Assembly: GCF_013141865.1 (NCBI RefSeq)
Contig: NZ_RCST01000001.1
Location: forward strand, 620,001 to 684,000
Direction of reading: 5' to 3'
Length of the DNA: 64,000 nucleotides
DNA from: Methylomonas sp. ZR1
GTDB lineage: Bacteria > Pseudomonadota > Gammaproteobacteria > Methylococcales > Methylomonadaceae
In this document: positions 25,344-34,838 of the stretch, in pieces
Layout of the letters: every line of letters begins with the position of its first letter
Numbering within the stretch: the first letter of the stretch is position 1
Notes under the pieces: generated by a model
What the model saw: only the letters and a program-made list of their open reading frames with translations
What the model was told of the DNA's origin: nothing
Databases searched by the model: none
Program-made: the position numbers and the translations under genes

Positions 25344-25375
25344 AAAAAAAAGGCGGGAGAGAGAACTCGCCCGCC
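25344..25375 (-). terminator. Rho-independent terminator after the Zur-like gene
   Basis: Read on the minus strand, GGCGGG and CCCGCC form a stem with inner GAG/CTC pairing, followed by eight Ts. It separates the Zur-like gene (ending at 25487) from the ligase operon, so the two are independent transcripts. Confidence 0.85.
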
Positions 25376-25486
25376 GAAGCATCTATCTTTCAAGAGGATC
25401 ATGTCAACGGTAGGAAATCGCGTGACATGGGCTTAATATAAAGTTTTCTAGGGAACAAGCGTTGATCTAGGTCAATATTTGGCGGG

Positions 25487-26023
25487 TTATTGAATAGCCT
25501 GTTCTTCAGCCGTGTTGGTGGCGGGGTGGCAGGTTTTACACAAGCCGTGAATTTCAATGGTTTTACGCTGCGGTACGAAGCCGGCATCGCCAAGTTCTTT
25601 GGATAATGCGCTGAGTACCGAAGGCGCGGCGCGCTCCTGAACCGTATGGCACGCGGTGCAGATTAACAGTAGTTGATCGTGTTGGGTGCCGGAGCAGTGG
25701 CAGCCGACGAACGCATTTAAACTCTCCACCCGATGAATCAGGCCTTGTTCCAACAGAAAATCCAAGGCCCGGTAGACTGTCGAGGGTTTTGCGGCGTCGT
25801 TTACCGGCCTGATTTGATCCAGCAAGTCGTAGGCTTTAACGGCCTTATGACTGTTCCAGATCAGCTCCAAAATCTTATGGCGGATGGGGGTCAGTTGTAC
25901 GCCGCGCGTCAAGCAAAGTTGTTCGGCTACACTTATCGCCCTGTGGATGCATACGTTATGGTCATGCTCTGGTGCCGGGAAAATTGCTTGGTCGGTCATT
26001 TTGCAAAGGGTGATTGGGTTCAT
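25487..26023 (-). CDS. zur: Fur-family regulator, probably Zur
   Basis: A 178-residue Fur-family protein. The winged-helix DNA-binding domain (GVQLTPIRHKILELIWNSHKAVKAYDLLDQI, STVYRALDFLLEQGLIHRVESLNAFVGC in pieces) and two CxxC pairs for structural zinc (ICTACH, LCKTCH) are clear. The opening HNVCIHRAISVAEQLCLTRG and the SHKAVKAYDLLD segment are closer to Zur than to Fur or PerR. It is expected to repress zinc uptake genes when zinc is plentiful; none lie in the window. A start eight codons later is also possible. Confidence 0.8.
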   Translation of the reverse strand: MNPITLCKMTDQAIFPAPEHDHNVCIHRAISVAEQLCLTRGVQLTPIRHKILELIWNSHKAVKAYDLLDQIRPVNDAAKPSTVYRALDFLLEQGLIHRVESLNAFVGCHCSGTQHDQLLLICTACHTVQERAAPSVLSALSKELGDAGFVPQRKTIEIHGLCKTCHPATNTAEEQAIQ

Positions 26024-26196
26024 TCATTTTGTGGATGCGGTAAGTTATAGTGCCAGCATAAACAACCCATTTCAAATCGGATTACCAAATAAATTTTGTG
26101 TGTTTTTAAGGCGCGCGGTTAAGCGCCATAGTATGGTTGTTTGGCGGTTTCTCGGCGGACTTTTGCGAGCGGCTATAAGTAATTTTGAGGCAATAA

Positions 26197-27432
26197 ATGA
26201 GAAGGATTACATTCCTGGTTTATGCAGTGCTATGGATTTTGTTGATTAGCCTGAACCTTTACCAGCAAGTCACGGATACCAAACAGTACGCGCAAAAAAT
26301 TGCCACGCGGCAGGCAGAGATGTTTTTCGATCACATCGTATTGATCAGAAAATGGAATGCGTTGCACGGCGGCGTTTACGTGCCTATCACCGAGAGTACT
26401 CAGCCCAATCCTTACCTGGAAGTTCCTCATCGCGATGTAGAGACCACCGATGGCAAGCACCTGACTTTAATTAATCCAGCTTATATGACTCGGCAGCTCT
26501 CGGAAATGGGTGACGAATCGGATATTGCCTTTCATATTACCGGTTTTAATCCGATTCGCCCGGAAAATCGGCCGGACCAATGGGAAGCAGAGGCATTGTT
26601 GGCGTTCCAGCAAGGTCAAAAAAGTGTGAGCAGTATCGGCACTATCAACGGACAGTCTTTTTATCGTTACATGGCGCCGCTGCATGTCGATCAAAGTTGC
26701 CTCGTTTGCCATCAGCGGCAAGGCTATAAAGAGGGCGATATTCGCGGCGGTATTAGTGTCAGTATTCCCAGTGCCAGTATCGATGCTTTTGTGAGCGAGC
26801 GTCTGGAGCATTTGACAATCACCCATGCAATTGTGGCAGTTATCGGTTTGATCGTATTGCTGTTGTCTTATTTGGCGCAAGCCAGACTAAGCCTGCGCCT
26901 GGATAAAGCCAAAAGCCGTATGCAACTGGCGTATCTGGATTCGTTGACCTTGCTACCCAATCGCCGTTACTACGATGCCTTTGTAAAAAGGGAGTGGAAG
27001 CGCGCCTTGCGGCATAAATATCCTATCTCGATGATCATGATAGACATCGATTTCTTCAAGCTATACAACGACAATCTCGGACATATCGAGGGCGATCATT
27101 GTTTGCGGCAAGTGGCTAAAACCTTGAAGCGTTTCTTTAGAAGGCCGGGCGATTTGATTGCACGTTACGGTGGCGAAGAGTTTTGCGTGGTCGCGGCCTG
27201 CGATGCCGAACAAATCATGGTGTTGGCCGAAATTCTGCGTAAAGCCGTCGAGAATATGCGTCTGCCGCATCCGGCTTCCAAAATTTCCGAATTTGTGACT
27301 ATCAGTCTTGGCGTTGCCAGTATCGTTCCGAGTGACGACCTGTCTTTCGAAAGCCTGCTGCACGCTGCGGATCAGGCGCTATACGATGCCAAGGCCACCG
27401 GTAGAAACCGGGTTGGCAAACGCCGGGTTTGA
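26197..27432 (+). CDS. Haem-sensor diguanylate cyclase (DUF3365 + GGDEF)
   Basis: A 411-residue membrane protein. An N-terminal TM (about residues 5-22) is followed by a periplasmic DUF3365/Tll0287-like sensor domain with a c-type haem motif (SCLVCHQRQGY, CxxCH). A second TM lies near residues 208-228. The cytoplasmic GGDEF domain has DSLTLLPNRRYYDAF, MIDIDFFKLYND and the active-site RYGGEEFCVV, so cyclic-di-GMP synthesis is expected. The periplasmic haem suggests sensing of redox, O2 or NO. GAGG before the ATG supports the start. No PDE or effector lies next to it. Confidence 0.9.
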   Translation: MRRITFLVYAVLWILLISLNLYQQVTDTKQYAQKIATRQAEMFFDHIVLIRKWNALHGGVYVPITESTQPNPYLEVPHRDVETTDGKHLTLINPAYMTRQLSEMGDESDIAFHITGFNPIRPENRPDQWEAEALLAFQQGQKSVSSIGTINGQSFYRYMAPLHVDQSCLVCHQRQGYKEGDIRGGISVSIPSASIDAFVSERLEHLTITHAIVAVIGLIVLLLSYLAQARLSLRLDKAKSRMQLAYLDSLTLLPNRRYYDAFVKREWKRALRHKYPISMIMIDIDFFKLYNDNLGHIEGDHCLRQVAKTLKRFFRRPGDLIARYGGEEFCVVAACDAEQIMVLAEILRKAVENMRLPHPASKISEFVTISLGVASIVPSDDLSFESLLHAADQALYDAKATGRNRVGKRRV

Positions 27433-27436
27433 AACG

Positions 27437-27471
27437 ATGGCCAGGGCCGGTGTTTGACCGGCCCTGGCCAT
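27437..27471. terminator. Perfect 15-bp hairpin between convergent genes
   Basis: ATGGCCAGGGCCGGT (27437-27451) pairs perfectly with ACCGGCCCTGGCCAT (27457-27471) around GTTTG. It lies four bases after the cyclase stop and five before the ppdK end, so it could terminate both strands. It lacks a U tract on either side, so efficiency is uncertain. Confidence 0.65.
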
Positions 27472-27476
27472 GTCAG

Positions 27477-30215
27477 TTACGAATATTTTTCCAATAGTTT
27501 GGCATGAGCGGCTGCCAAGCGAGCCACGGGAATGCGCGGCGCGGAACACGATACATAGTTCAAGCCTAGGTCGTGAACGAATTTAATCGAACGCGGATGG
27601 CCGCCGTGTTCGCCGCAAATGCCTATTTTCAAATCCGGGCGCTGCTGACGACCCAGTTCCACGGCCATTTTCATCAGTTTGCCCAAGCCCTCAATATCCA
27701 GCGTTTCGAAGGGGTTGTCTTCCAGCAGGCCTGATTCTTCGTACAGCGGTAAGAATTTGTTCTCGGCATCCTCGCGGGAGAACGAGAACGTGGCCTGGGT
27801 TAAATCGTTGGTGCCGAATGAAAAGAAAGCAGCCGTCGCGGCCAGACGGTCGGCACGGGTACATGCCCGCACCGTTTCAATCATTGTGCCGAACTTGAAG
27901 TTGAGCTTGAGTTTGTATTGCGCTTCCACTTCAGCTTGAATCTCGTCGACATAGGTTTTCACGGTTTTCAATTCCTGTGCGGTGATCACCTGCGGCACCA
28001 TGATTTCCGGTTCGACCGGAATCCGTTGTTTCACGCACAATGCCGCCGCTTCCAGAATTGAACGGATCTGCATTTTGTAGATTTCCGGATAGCTCATACC
28101 CAGCCTGACGCCGCGATGACCCAGCATTGGGTTAACTTCGTACAGCTCCAGCACTTTGTCCAGCATCATTTGTTTTTTGCTGATTGCTTCTAAAATCACG
28201 TCTTCGTTGAGCATATTGAACGGTGCCGGCATTTCCGCCGGGTGCGCCAGCGTATCCAGCGTGACCCGTTGGCCTTTGACGATGGTCAGGTAGTGTTTCA
28301 GCGCATCCAGCTCATCAATCAATTGGTGCTCATTGGGCAAAAACTCGTGCATAGGCGGATCCAGCAAACGCACGGTAACCGGGTGCGGCGACATGGCTTC
28401 GAACAACTGTTGGAAGTCATCGCGTTGAATCGGGAACAGTTTGGCTAAAGCCGCCTCGCGTTCTTCGGTGTTGTGCGCCAGAATCATGTCTACCACTAAG
28501 GGTAAACGGTCGGCGGCGTTAAACATGCGTTCGGTACGGCACAAACCGACACCTTTGGCGCCGTAGCTGACCGCCAGTCTCGCGGTTTCCGGCGTGTCGA
28601 CATTAGCATGCACACGCAAGCGGGCTATGCTGTCGGCCCAGCCCAGCAAGGTTTTTAATTCCTCAGAGAATGAGGGCGGAATGGTGGGGATCCGGCCCAA
28701 ATAGATATTACCGTTGCTGCCGTCTATGGTAATCAGGTCGCCTTCCTTGATATGGATGTCGCCGACGATAGCCAAGCGGGCGCGGACATCGACTTTGATG
28801 TCTTCAGCCCCAGCCACGCAGGCTTTACCCATGCCGCGCGCCACCACCGCTGCGTGCGAGGTTTTGCCGCCGCGGCTGGTCAAGATGCCTTGTGCAGCGA
28901 AAAAGCCGTGGATGTCTTCCGGTTTGGTTTCTTCGCGTAGCAAAATCAAATCTTGGCCGGTTTTACCCAAGCGAACTGCCGTGTCGGCGTCGAATACGCA
29001 ATGGCCGCACGCGGCGCCGGGCGAAGCCGGCAGGCCTTGGGCAATGGCTTTAACTTCGTGATTGGGAGCTAATTGCGGATGCAGCAATTGTTCCAGCATG
29101 TCGGGATTGATCCGCAGCAGCGCTTGTTCTTTGTTGATCAAGCCCTCCGCCACCATATCGATGGAGGTTTTCACCATCGCGGTCGCGTTCATTTTGCCGT
29201 TTCGGGTTTGCAAACAATACAGAATGCCGCGCTCTATGGTGTACTCGTAATCCTGCACTTCGTGATAATGCGCTTCCAGTTTATTGCGCAATTCCACAAG
29301 TTGCCGATATTGTTCCGGCATTTCCTTCGCCATTTCGTGAACCGGTTTGGGGGTGCGAATACCGGCGACCACGTCTTCGCCTTGCGCATTGACCAGGTAT
29401 TCGCCGTACATTTCGTTGACACCGGTGCCGGGATTACGGGTGAAACCGACGCCGGTCGCGCAGTCGTCGCCCATATTGCCGAATACCATGGTGACGATAT
29501 TGACGGCGGTGCCGTTGGCAATGTCCGGGGTGATGTGAAACTCGCGGCGGTAATCGACGGCACGTTTTCCCAGCCAGGAGTTGAATACCGCACGAATGGC
29601 AATTTCCAGTTGCTGGTAAACGTCTTCCGGAAATGGCCGGCCGGTTTCTTCATGGACCACGGTCAGAAACAGTTCACTGATTTCTTGCAGTTGGTCGGCA
29701 GTCAACGCCACGTCGGCTTTGATGCCGGCCGCACGCTTAACGTTGTTGAAATGGACGTCGAATTTTTCGTCGTCGATACCCAGCGCTACCTTGCCGAATA
29801 ATTGGATGAAGCGGCGATAGGCATCGTAAGCAAAGCGTGGGTCGTCGGTCATTTCGATCAAGCCGGCCAGGGTTTGCTTGTTCAAGCCCAAGTTCAGAAT
29901 GGTGTCCATCATGCCCGGCATCGAGATGGCCGAGCCGGAACGTACCGAAACCAGTAGCGGGTCGTTGGCGCCGCCAAACGATTTACCGCTCAGTTGCTCG
30001 ATTTCGGCAATTTGCTGACGAACTTCATCCATCAGATCGACGGGTAACTGTTTGTTTTCCAGGTAAGTCAGACAGGTTTGGGTGGTGATGACAAAGCCAG
30101 GCGGTACGTTAAAGCCCATTTGCGTCATTTCGCACAGGTTTGCGCCTTTGCCGCCCAGTAATGCCTTGTTTTTGCCGTCGCCCGTATTGAATGAATAGCT
30201 GTATTTTGGAGTCAT
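27477..30215 (-). CDS. ppdK: Pyruvate, phosphate dikinase
   Basis: PpdK (912 residues) interconverts pyruvate, ATP and Pi with phosphoenolpyruvate, AMP and PPi. The nucleotide-binding domain opens with LLGGKGANLCEMTQMGFNVPPGF. The phosphocarrier histidine is in LTSRGGKTSHAAVVARGMG. The C-terminal PEP/pyruvate domain has VGLCRTERMF, MLGHRGVRLG, GTMIETVRA, SFGTNDLTQ and the catalytic GICGEHGG. In many methanotrophs this enzyme serves a PPi-linked Embden-Meyerhof route. AAGG precedes the ATG. It is divergent from the flavoprotein at 30359. Confidence 0.97.
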   Translation of the reverse strand: MTPKYSYSFNTGDGKNKALLGGKGANLCEMTQMGFNVPPGFVITTQTCLTYLENKQLPVDLMDEVRQQIAEIEQLSGKSFGGANDPLLVSVRSGSAISMPGMMDTILNLGLNKQTLAGLIEMTDDPRFAYDAYRRFIQLFGKVALGIDDEKFDVHFNNVKRAAGIKADVALTADQLQEISELFLTVVHEETGRPFPEDVYQQLEIAIRAVFNSWLGKRAVDYRREFHITPDIANGTAVNIVTMVFGNMGDDCATGVGFTRNPGTGVNEMYGEYLVNAQGEDVVAGIRTPKPVHEMAKEMPEQYRQLVELRNKLEAHYHEVQDYEYTIERGILYCLQTRNGKMNATAMVKTSIDMVAEGLINKEQALLRINPDMLEQLLHPQLAPNHEVKAIAQGLPASPGAACGHCVFDADTAVRLGKTGQDLILLREETKPEDIHGFFAAQGILTSRGGKTSHAAVVARGMGKACVAGAEDIKVDVRARLAIVGDIHIKEGDLITIDGSNGNIYLGRIPTIPPSFSEELKTLLGWADSIARLRVHANVDTPETARLAVSYGAKGVGLCRTERMFNAADRLPLVVDMILAHNTEEREAALAKLFPIQRDDFQQLFEAMSPHPVTVRLLDPPMHEFLPNEHQLIDELDALKHYLTIVKGQRVTLDTLAHPAEMPAPFNMLNEDVILEAISKKQMMLDKVLELYEVNPMLGHRGVRLGMSYPEIYKMQIRSILEAAALCVKQRIPVEPEIMVPQVITAQELKTVKTYVDEIQAEVEAQYKLKLNFKFGTMIETVRACTRADRLAATAAFFSFGTNDLTQATFSFSREDAENKFLPLYEESGLLEDNPFETLDIEGLGKLMKMAVELGRQQRPDLKIGICGEHGGHPRSIKFVHDLGLNYVSCSAPRIPVARLAAAHAKLLEKYS

Positions 30216-30358
30216 TATGGCCTTGTCGAAGTGTTGAAGTTAAATGATGGCTGCGGGAAACGCCTTGAGTAGCTTGTCGGCGTCTCGTGATGCCGGGTAT
30301 TGCGGTTAGAATACCCCACTTTTTACCTATTTTTTTGAGTCATTACAAGTTACGCGCC

Positions 30359-31540
30359 ATGGATAAATTTGATGTCATTATCGTCGGAGCCGGCGCGTCC
30401 GGCTTAATGTGCGCTATCGAAGCCGCCAAGCGCGGCCGGCGGGTGAAGATAGTGGAACATGCCAACAAGCCGGGCAAAAAGATTCTGATGTCCGGTGGTG
30501 GCCGTTGCAATTTCACTAACTACAGCATAGCCCCGGAAAATTACATTTCCAATAATCCGCATTTCTGCAAGTCGGCGCTCAGCCGCTTCACGCAGTGGGA
30601 TTTTTTGAGTTTTGTGCAGCGCCACCAAATACCGTTTCACGAACGCCTGCACGGGCAATTGTTTTGCGATAACAGCGCCAAGGATATTCTGGATGCGCTG
30701 TTAAAAGAATGCGGCCAAGCCGGCGTGACGCTGGCGTTAAATTGTCGGGTAGAGCGATTGGAGAAACGCGGCGACGGCGATTTTTTACTGCACACTAGCA
30801 GCGGTGCGATGTCTGCATCAGCCTTGGTCATTGCCAGCGGCGGCTTATCGATACCGAAAATGGGCGCCACGCCGTTTGGTTATAAAGTCGCGGAACAATT
30901 CGGCATCAAAGTTTGGCCGACCCGAGCCGGTTTGGTGCCGTTAACGCTGCAACCAGGCGATTCAGAGCGCTTTACTCCGCTGACCGGCATCGCGGTGCCG
31001 TGTCGGGTCAGCAATCAACAGCAGTCGTTTAAAGAAAATATTTTATTCACCCATCGCGGTTTAAGCGGGCCGGCCATCCTGCAAATCTCCTCGTATTGGC
31101 ATCCCGGCGAAGCGCTGCATGTAGACTTATTGCCGGATATGGATCTGGCGGAGACATTGAAAGAAAAGCGGCGGCAAGGCAGCAAATTAAAAATCCAAAA
31201 TTTACTGGCCGACTACTTACCCAAACGCTTGTTACAAGCCTTATTGGACGAGCGGCAGTTGGATATAACCGTTGCCAATTGCGCGGACAAAGATCTGAAC
31301 GTGATCGCGGAAAATCTGCACCACTGGACGATCAAGCCGAATGCTACCGAAGGCTATCGTACCGCCGAGGTAACCGTCGGTGGCGTGGATTGCGATGCGA
31401 TTTCCTCGAAAACCATGCAGAGCTTGCAAGTGTCGGGGTTGTATTTTGTTGGGGAAGTGTTGGATGTCACGGGGTGGTTGGGGGGGTATAACTTTCAATG
31501 GGCTTGGGCTTCGGGGTGGTGTGCGGGGCAGTATGTTTGA
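30359..31540 (+). CDS. HI0933/YhiN-family flavoprotein
   Basis: A 393-residue FAD-dependent oxidoreductase-like protein of the HI0933 (YhiN, aminoacetone oxidase-like) family. The dinucleotide-binding motif is DVIIVGAGASGLMCAIEAA. The hallmark ILMSGGGRCNFTN follows, and the C-terminal family motif is GLYFVGEVLDVTGWLGGYNFQWAWASG. The function in the cell is not established. The ATG at 30359 is chosen because the FAD motif starts right after it; a 24-codon upstream extension is unlikely. It converges with the flavodoxin. Confidence 0.88.
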   Translation: MDKFDVIIVGAGASGLMCAIEAAKRGRRVKIVEHANKPGKKILMSGGGRCNFTNYSIAPENYISNNPHFCKSALSRFTQWDFLSFVQRHQIPFHERLHGQLFCDNSAKDILDALLKECGQAGVTLALNCRVERLEKRGDGDFLLHTSSGAMSASALVIASGGLSIPKMGATPFGYKVAEQFGIKVWPTRAGLVPLTLQPGDSERFTPLTGIAVPCRVSNQQQSFKENILFTHRGLSGPAILQISSYWHPGEALHVDLLPDMDLAETLKEKRRQGSKLKIQNLLADYLPKRLLQALLDERQLDITVANCADKDLNVIAENLHHWTIKPNATEGYRTAEVTVGGVDCDAISSKTMQSLQVSGLYFVGEVLDVTGWLGGYNFQWAWASGWCAGQYV

Positions 31541-31554
31541 GGGTAGCAGTACAA

Positions 31555-32100
31555 TCAATTCAGTTTTTCCAGCAAAGCCGGCTTTACCAAGTCAAGCCAA
31601 TCCAGAATTCGGGTTTTGGTCAGCTCGGGTTGGTTGTGGTGATCCAGCACCAAGCCGACAAATTTGCCATCGACTACCGAACTGGAGTGGGTAAAGTGAT
31701 AGCCATCCGTGCTCCAGGCGCCGGTCACCTCGGCACCATAAGACCGAACGTGGTGATACAAATGAATTAATGAGCTGGCAAAGCGCGCGTAGTATTTTTG
31801 TTGGTTACCCAAACCAAACAGGGCAACCCGCTTTCCGGATAAATCCGCCTCATCCAGGCGGAATAAAAACTCTTCCCAGTTGCCTTCTTCGCTGCCGGTG
31901 GTTCTGCCGGGTATTTCGCCGACGCCGTAACTGGGCATTCCCAAAATCAAGGCTTTGTAACCAAGCAGTTCCGTTACTGTTGCTTGATTAACATTCACCG
32001 GTTCGCTGGCAATTTCGTCGCCCAAAACTCGGTACATGACCTGCGCCATCATCGCTGTCATACCTTTCTCGGTGCCGTAGAAAATTCCAATCTTGTTCAT
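31555..32100 (-). CDS. Long-chain flavodoxin
   Basis: A 181-residue flavodoxin with the FMN phosphate loop GIFYGTEKGMTAMMAQ, the isoalloxazine-side loops ILGMPSYGVGE and FGLGNQQKYYARF, and the long-chain insert around SYGAEVTGAWSTDGYHFTHS. It is a low-potential electron carrier that may replace ferredoxin under iron shortage or serve another reductase. GGAG before the ATG is clear. It is divergent from gltA, with 428 bases between. Confidence 0.92.
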   Translation of the reverse strand: MNKIGIFYGTEKGMTAMMAQVMYRVLGDEIASEPVNVNQATVTELLGYKALILGMPSYGVGEIPGRTTGSEEGNWEEFLFRLDEADLSGKRVALFGLGNQQKYYARFASSLIHLYHHVRSYGAEVTGAWSTDGYHFTHSSSVVDGKFVGLVLDHHNQPELTKTRILDWLDLVKPALLEKLN

Positions 32101-32528
32101 AGTTAAATCTCCATCGAATTGTCTACAAGCAGCAAAGCAAAATTTAAACCATCAGTAATCTTGGGTTCTGAGTTCTCGCTAAGTCGGTAACTTCAACGCT
32201 TTGCGGTAGACTGCCCAGTGGAAAGGGGCGAAACAGTGACTAACGTATTTGGTTATCTTTGTAACAATGAAACAGACACTCTGTCCGTTGCTTACAAAAT
32301 CTGACAGAAATGTTGCTGTGTTTGGCTGATGCATAACGCTTTTTCTGAATTAGACGGTTTTTTATCAACCAGCCGAACAATGGCTTGAACCTTTCTAGGC
32401 ATAGGCGGTAATCATTAATGGCTTAATCTTGAGATGATTCATGGTACAAGCGGTTGGCCTAATCACATTCGCTGTGTGATAATCGAATTCAACTGCTAAG
32501 CTTCTGCTAACAGAATACTGAGGAAACC
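32101..32528. other. Long intergenic region between flavodoxin and gltA
   Basis: No gene, tRNA or repeat was seen in these 428 bases. The only clear structure is the ATCACA/TGTGAT inverted repeat listed separately. The length suggests a regulated promoter region for the divergent flavodoxin and the TCA operon. A long gltA leader or a small RNA cannot be excluded. Confidence 0.5.
32462..32480. promoter_or_regulatory. Inverted repeat upstream of gltA
   Basis: ATCACA (32462-32467) and TGTGAT (32475-32480) are perfect inverted arms around TTCGCTG, with near-matching flanks (TA on the left, AA on the right). It lies 48 bases before the gltA ATG and is a good candidate operator for the TCA operon. 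The half-sites are reversed relative to a CRP site (TGTGA-N6-TCACA), so CRP is not the natural assignment. Confidence 0.45.
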
Positions 32529-33836
32529 ATGTCAAACGATACTTTACTGGTCAGGCACAATGCCACCGGAAAAGAAGTTGAATATCCGTTGTTGAAGGGG
32601 TCTTTGGGTGCAGATACTGTCGATATTCGCTCTTTAAACAAAGATCTTGGGTGTTTTACTTACGATCCGGGCTTTATTGCCACGGCTGCTTGCAAAAGCA
32701 AAATTACATACATTGATGGTGATAACGGGATTTTGTTGTATCGCGGTTATCCTATCGAGCAATTAGCGGAAAACTGCGAATTTACTGAAGTTGCCTATTT
32801 GCTGATGAATGGCGAACTGCCCAATGCGGAGCAGTTGCGTGATTTTAATGAGGAAGTCAGCGATAGGGCTATCATCCACGAAGCTTTGCGCAAATTCTTT
32901 GATGGTTTCCATTACGATGCCCACCCTATGGCGATGCTGGTGGGGGTAGTGGGGTCCTTGTCGGCGTTTTATCACAGCGATTTGAACATTAAAGATCCTG
33001 CCAGCCGCATGATCTGTGCGACCCGGCTGATAGGCAAGATGCCCACCATTGCCGCAGCCTCATACCGGCATTCCATCGGTCGACCCTTCGTATACCCCCG
33101 CATGGATCTGAGTTATTGCGAGAACTTCCTGAATATGATGTTCTCTCGTTCCTCTCAAAACTATATCGATCAAGAACATTACATCGATCCCAATCTGGTC
33201 CAAGCGCTGAATCTGTTGTTTATTCTGCATGCCGACCACGAGCAAAATGCCAGTACCTCGACGGTGCGCATGGCGGGCAGTACCGGTGCCAATCCTTATG
33301 CCTGCGTGGCAGCGGGCATAGCGGCATTGTGGGGACCGGCTCACGGCGGCGCCAACGAAGCGGTTTTGAATATGTTGGCGCAAATCGGTAGCGTCGAAAA
33401 CGTCCCCAAATACATCGCCAAAGCCAAGGATCACGACGACCCGTTCCGCTTAATGGGCTTTGGGCACCGGGTTTATAAAAACTTCGATCCGCGCGCTACC
33501 ATCATCCGCAAAACCTGCTACGAGGTGTTGAGCAGAACCAACACCAACGATCCGCTGTTTGAACTGGCCTTGGCCTTGGAAGAATATGCGTTGAAAGACG
33601 AGTATTTCATCGAGAAAAAACTCTACCCCAATGTCGATTTCTATTCCGGCATTATCTATAAAGCCCTGCACATCCCCGTCGAAATGTTCACTGTGATGTT
33701 TGCGATAGCCCGAACCGCCGGCTGGATTTCACATTGGTTGGAGATGATGGAAGAGCCGGCGACGCCGATCAGCAGGCCGAGACAGTTATACGTAGGGCCG
33801 CCGCGCCGCGACTATACCGCTGTGAATAATCGCTAA
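32529..33836 (+). CDS. gltA: Citrate synthase, type I
   Basis: GltA (435 residues) condenses oxaloacetate and acetyl-CoA. Catalytic residues are in [11 protein letters not shown] (histidine), [14 protein letters not shown] (histidine) and VDFYSGIIY (aspartate). [12 protein letters not shown] is also present. Length and sequence fit the NADH-sensitive hexameric Gram-negative type. A good ribosome binding site (TGAGGAAACC) precedes the ATG. It leads the TCA operon that continues with succinate dehydrogenase genes. Confidence 0.97.
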   Translation: MSNDTLLVRHNATGKEVEYPLLKGSLGADTVDIRSLNKDLGCFTYDPGFIATAACKSKITYIDGDNGILLYRGYPIEQLAENCEFTEVAYLLMNGELPNAEQLRDFNEEVSDRAIIHEALRKFFDGFHYDAHPMAMLVGVVGSLSAFYHSDLNIKDPASRMICATRLIGKMPTIAAASYRHSIGRPFVYPRMDLSYCENFLNMMFSRSSQNYIDQEHYIDPNLVQALNLLFILHADHEQNASTSTVRMAGSTGANPYACVAAGIAALWGPAHGGANEAVLNMLAQIGSVENVPKYIAKAKDHDDPFRLMGFGHRVYKNFDPRATIIRKTCYEVLSRTNTNDPLFELALALEEYALKDEYFIEKKLYPNVDFYSGIIYKALHIPVEMFTVMFAIARTAGWISHWLEMMEEPATPISRPRQLYVGPPRRDYTAVNNR

Positions 33837-33839
33837 ATT

Positions 33840-34031
33840 ATGCAGAAAATCGACATGAAGTCAGCACAAACCAATACGCAAGAACCGCCTGAGAACGCCA
33901 AGACAGAACCCGAGAAGACGCCGTCTGCGGAGCAAGATCCTGCCATTCCGACAGAAATTAATGGCCCGAAAGGGCCGGAGCCTACTCGCTTTGGCGATTG
34001 GGAACGCAAAGGCCGTTGCGTCGATTTCTAA
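33840..34031 (+). CDS. DUF1674/SDHAF4-like succinate dehydrogenase assembly factor
   Basis: A 63-residue protein, disordered and Pro/Glu-rich at first, ending in the hallmark GPKGPEPTRFGDWERKGRCVDF in pieces; the EPTRFGDWE...GRCVDF tail defines the DUF1674/SDHAF4 family. SDHAF4 binds flavinylated SdhA, protects it from self-oxidation and helps it join SdhB. It lies three bases after gltA and just before sdhC, which fits. A second ATG five codons in (33855) is an alternative start. Confidence 0.85.
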   Translation: MQKIDMKSAQTNTQEPPENAKTEPEKTPSAEQDPAIPTEINGPKGPEPTRFGDWERKGRCVDF

Positions 34032-34069
34032 CAAAAAATTATTTTTCAACTTTAAATACAGGGTAAATC

Positions 34070-34441
34070 ATGTCAGCAAACAGACCACTTTCGCCCCATC
34101 TGCAAGTTTATCGATTGCCCTTAACCGGCTTGGTGTCAATCACCCACCGCATGACCGGGGTGTTCCTTTCCATGGGCCTGGTGCTATTTGTCTATGTGCT
34201 GTTCGCCATTGCCGCTGGTGAAGGTGCGTATGGCGCCATGCAGGCCTTTATGTCCTACTGGTTGTTTAAACTGGTGTATTGGGGCTTTATTTATGCGTTA
34301 TTTTTTCATTTGGTGCACGGTATTCGCCATCTGATTTGGGATTTTTGCAAAACCTTCGAACGCATGACACTGGACAAATATGCAGTTTACGAGCTGATTG
34401 CTTCGGCGTCGTTGACATTGATTACCTTTGTGGTTTCTTAA
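34070..34441 (+). CDS. sdhC: Succinate dehydrogenase cytochrome b556 subunit
   Basis: SdhC (123 residues) is one of two membrane anchors of complex II and helps bind haem b and ubiquinone. The opening NRPLSPHLQVYRLPLTGLVSITHRMTG is standard, and the haem-ligand histidine is in HLVHGIRHLIWDF. Three membrane helices are visible. It is followed by sdhD after 13 bases. Confidence 0.95.
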   Translation: MSANRPLSPHLQVYRLPLTGLVSITHRMTGVFLSMGLVLFVYVLFAIAAGEGAYGAMQAFMSYWLFKLVYWGFIYALFFHLVHGIRHLIWDFCKTFERMTLDKYAVYELIASASLTLITFVVS

Positions 34442-34454
34442 AGGAGGGCTGGTT

Positions 34455-34835
34455 ATGGATTACAAAGCAACATTGGAAAAAGCCGCTGATTTTTTCTCGG
34501 TACATAGCGGCTCGGGTCATTTCTGGTATCAGCGCGTCACCGCTGTGGCCTTGGTGCCATTGTCTATTTGGTTGATTGTGCTACTAAACAAGGCTCTAAA
34601 TGCACCGTATGCGGATACCGTGGATTGGTTGTCTTCACCATTCAACACCCTGGCGATTATCGCCTGGACCGTGGCAGTGGTTTATCACGCCGCGTTGGGT
34701 GTGCAGGTGGTGATCGAAGATTATGTGTCGACTATTCCGGTAAGAAACTTGGCAATACGTGCCACCAATCTGATTTTTTTAGTTTTGGGTGTCGCGGCAT
34801 TACTCGCGATTATCATCATCTTTTTCGCAAGGTAA
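34455..34835 (+). CDS. sdhD: Succinate dehydrogenase membrane anchor SdhD
   Basis: SdhD (126 residues), the second complex II anchor, has three TM helices. The haem/quinone-side histidine and the aspartate-tyrosine pair are in VYHAALGVQVVIEDYV. AAGGAGG eight bases upstream selects the ATG at 34455 rather than an ATG nine codons earlier that overlaps sdhC. sdhA begins four bases after the stop. Confidence 0.93.
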   Translation: MDYKATLEKAADFFSVHSGSGHFWYQRVTAVALVPLSIWLIVLLNKALNAPYADTVDWLSSPFNTLAIIAWTVAVVYHAALGVQVVIEDYVSTIPVRNLAIRATNLIFLVLGVAALLAIIIIFFAR

Positions 34836-34838
34836 CTC

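Noticed and set aside
29073..29801. 242-codon plus-strand frame inside ppdK
   Set aside because: Antisense shadow rich in His/Phe/Val; ppdK is intact on the other strand.
32462..32480. CRP site before gltA
   Set aside because: The half-sites are in the reverse order (TCACA before TGTGA) with a 7-base spacer, so this is kept only as a generic inverted repeat.
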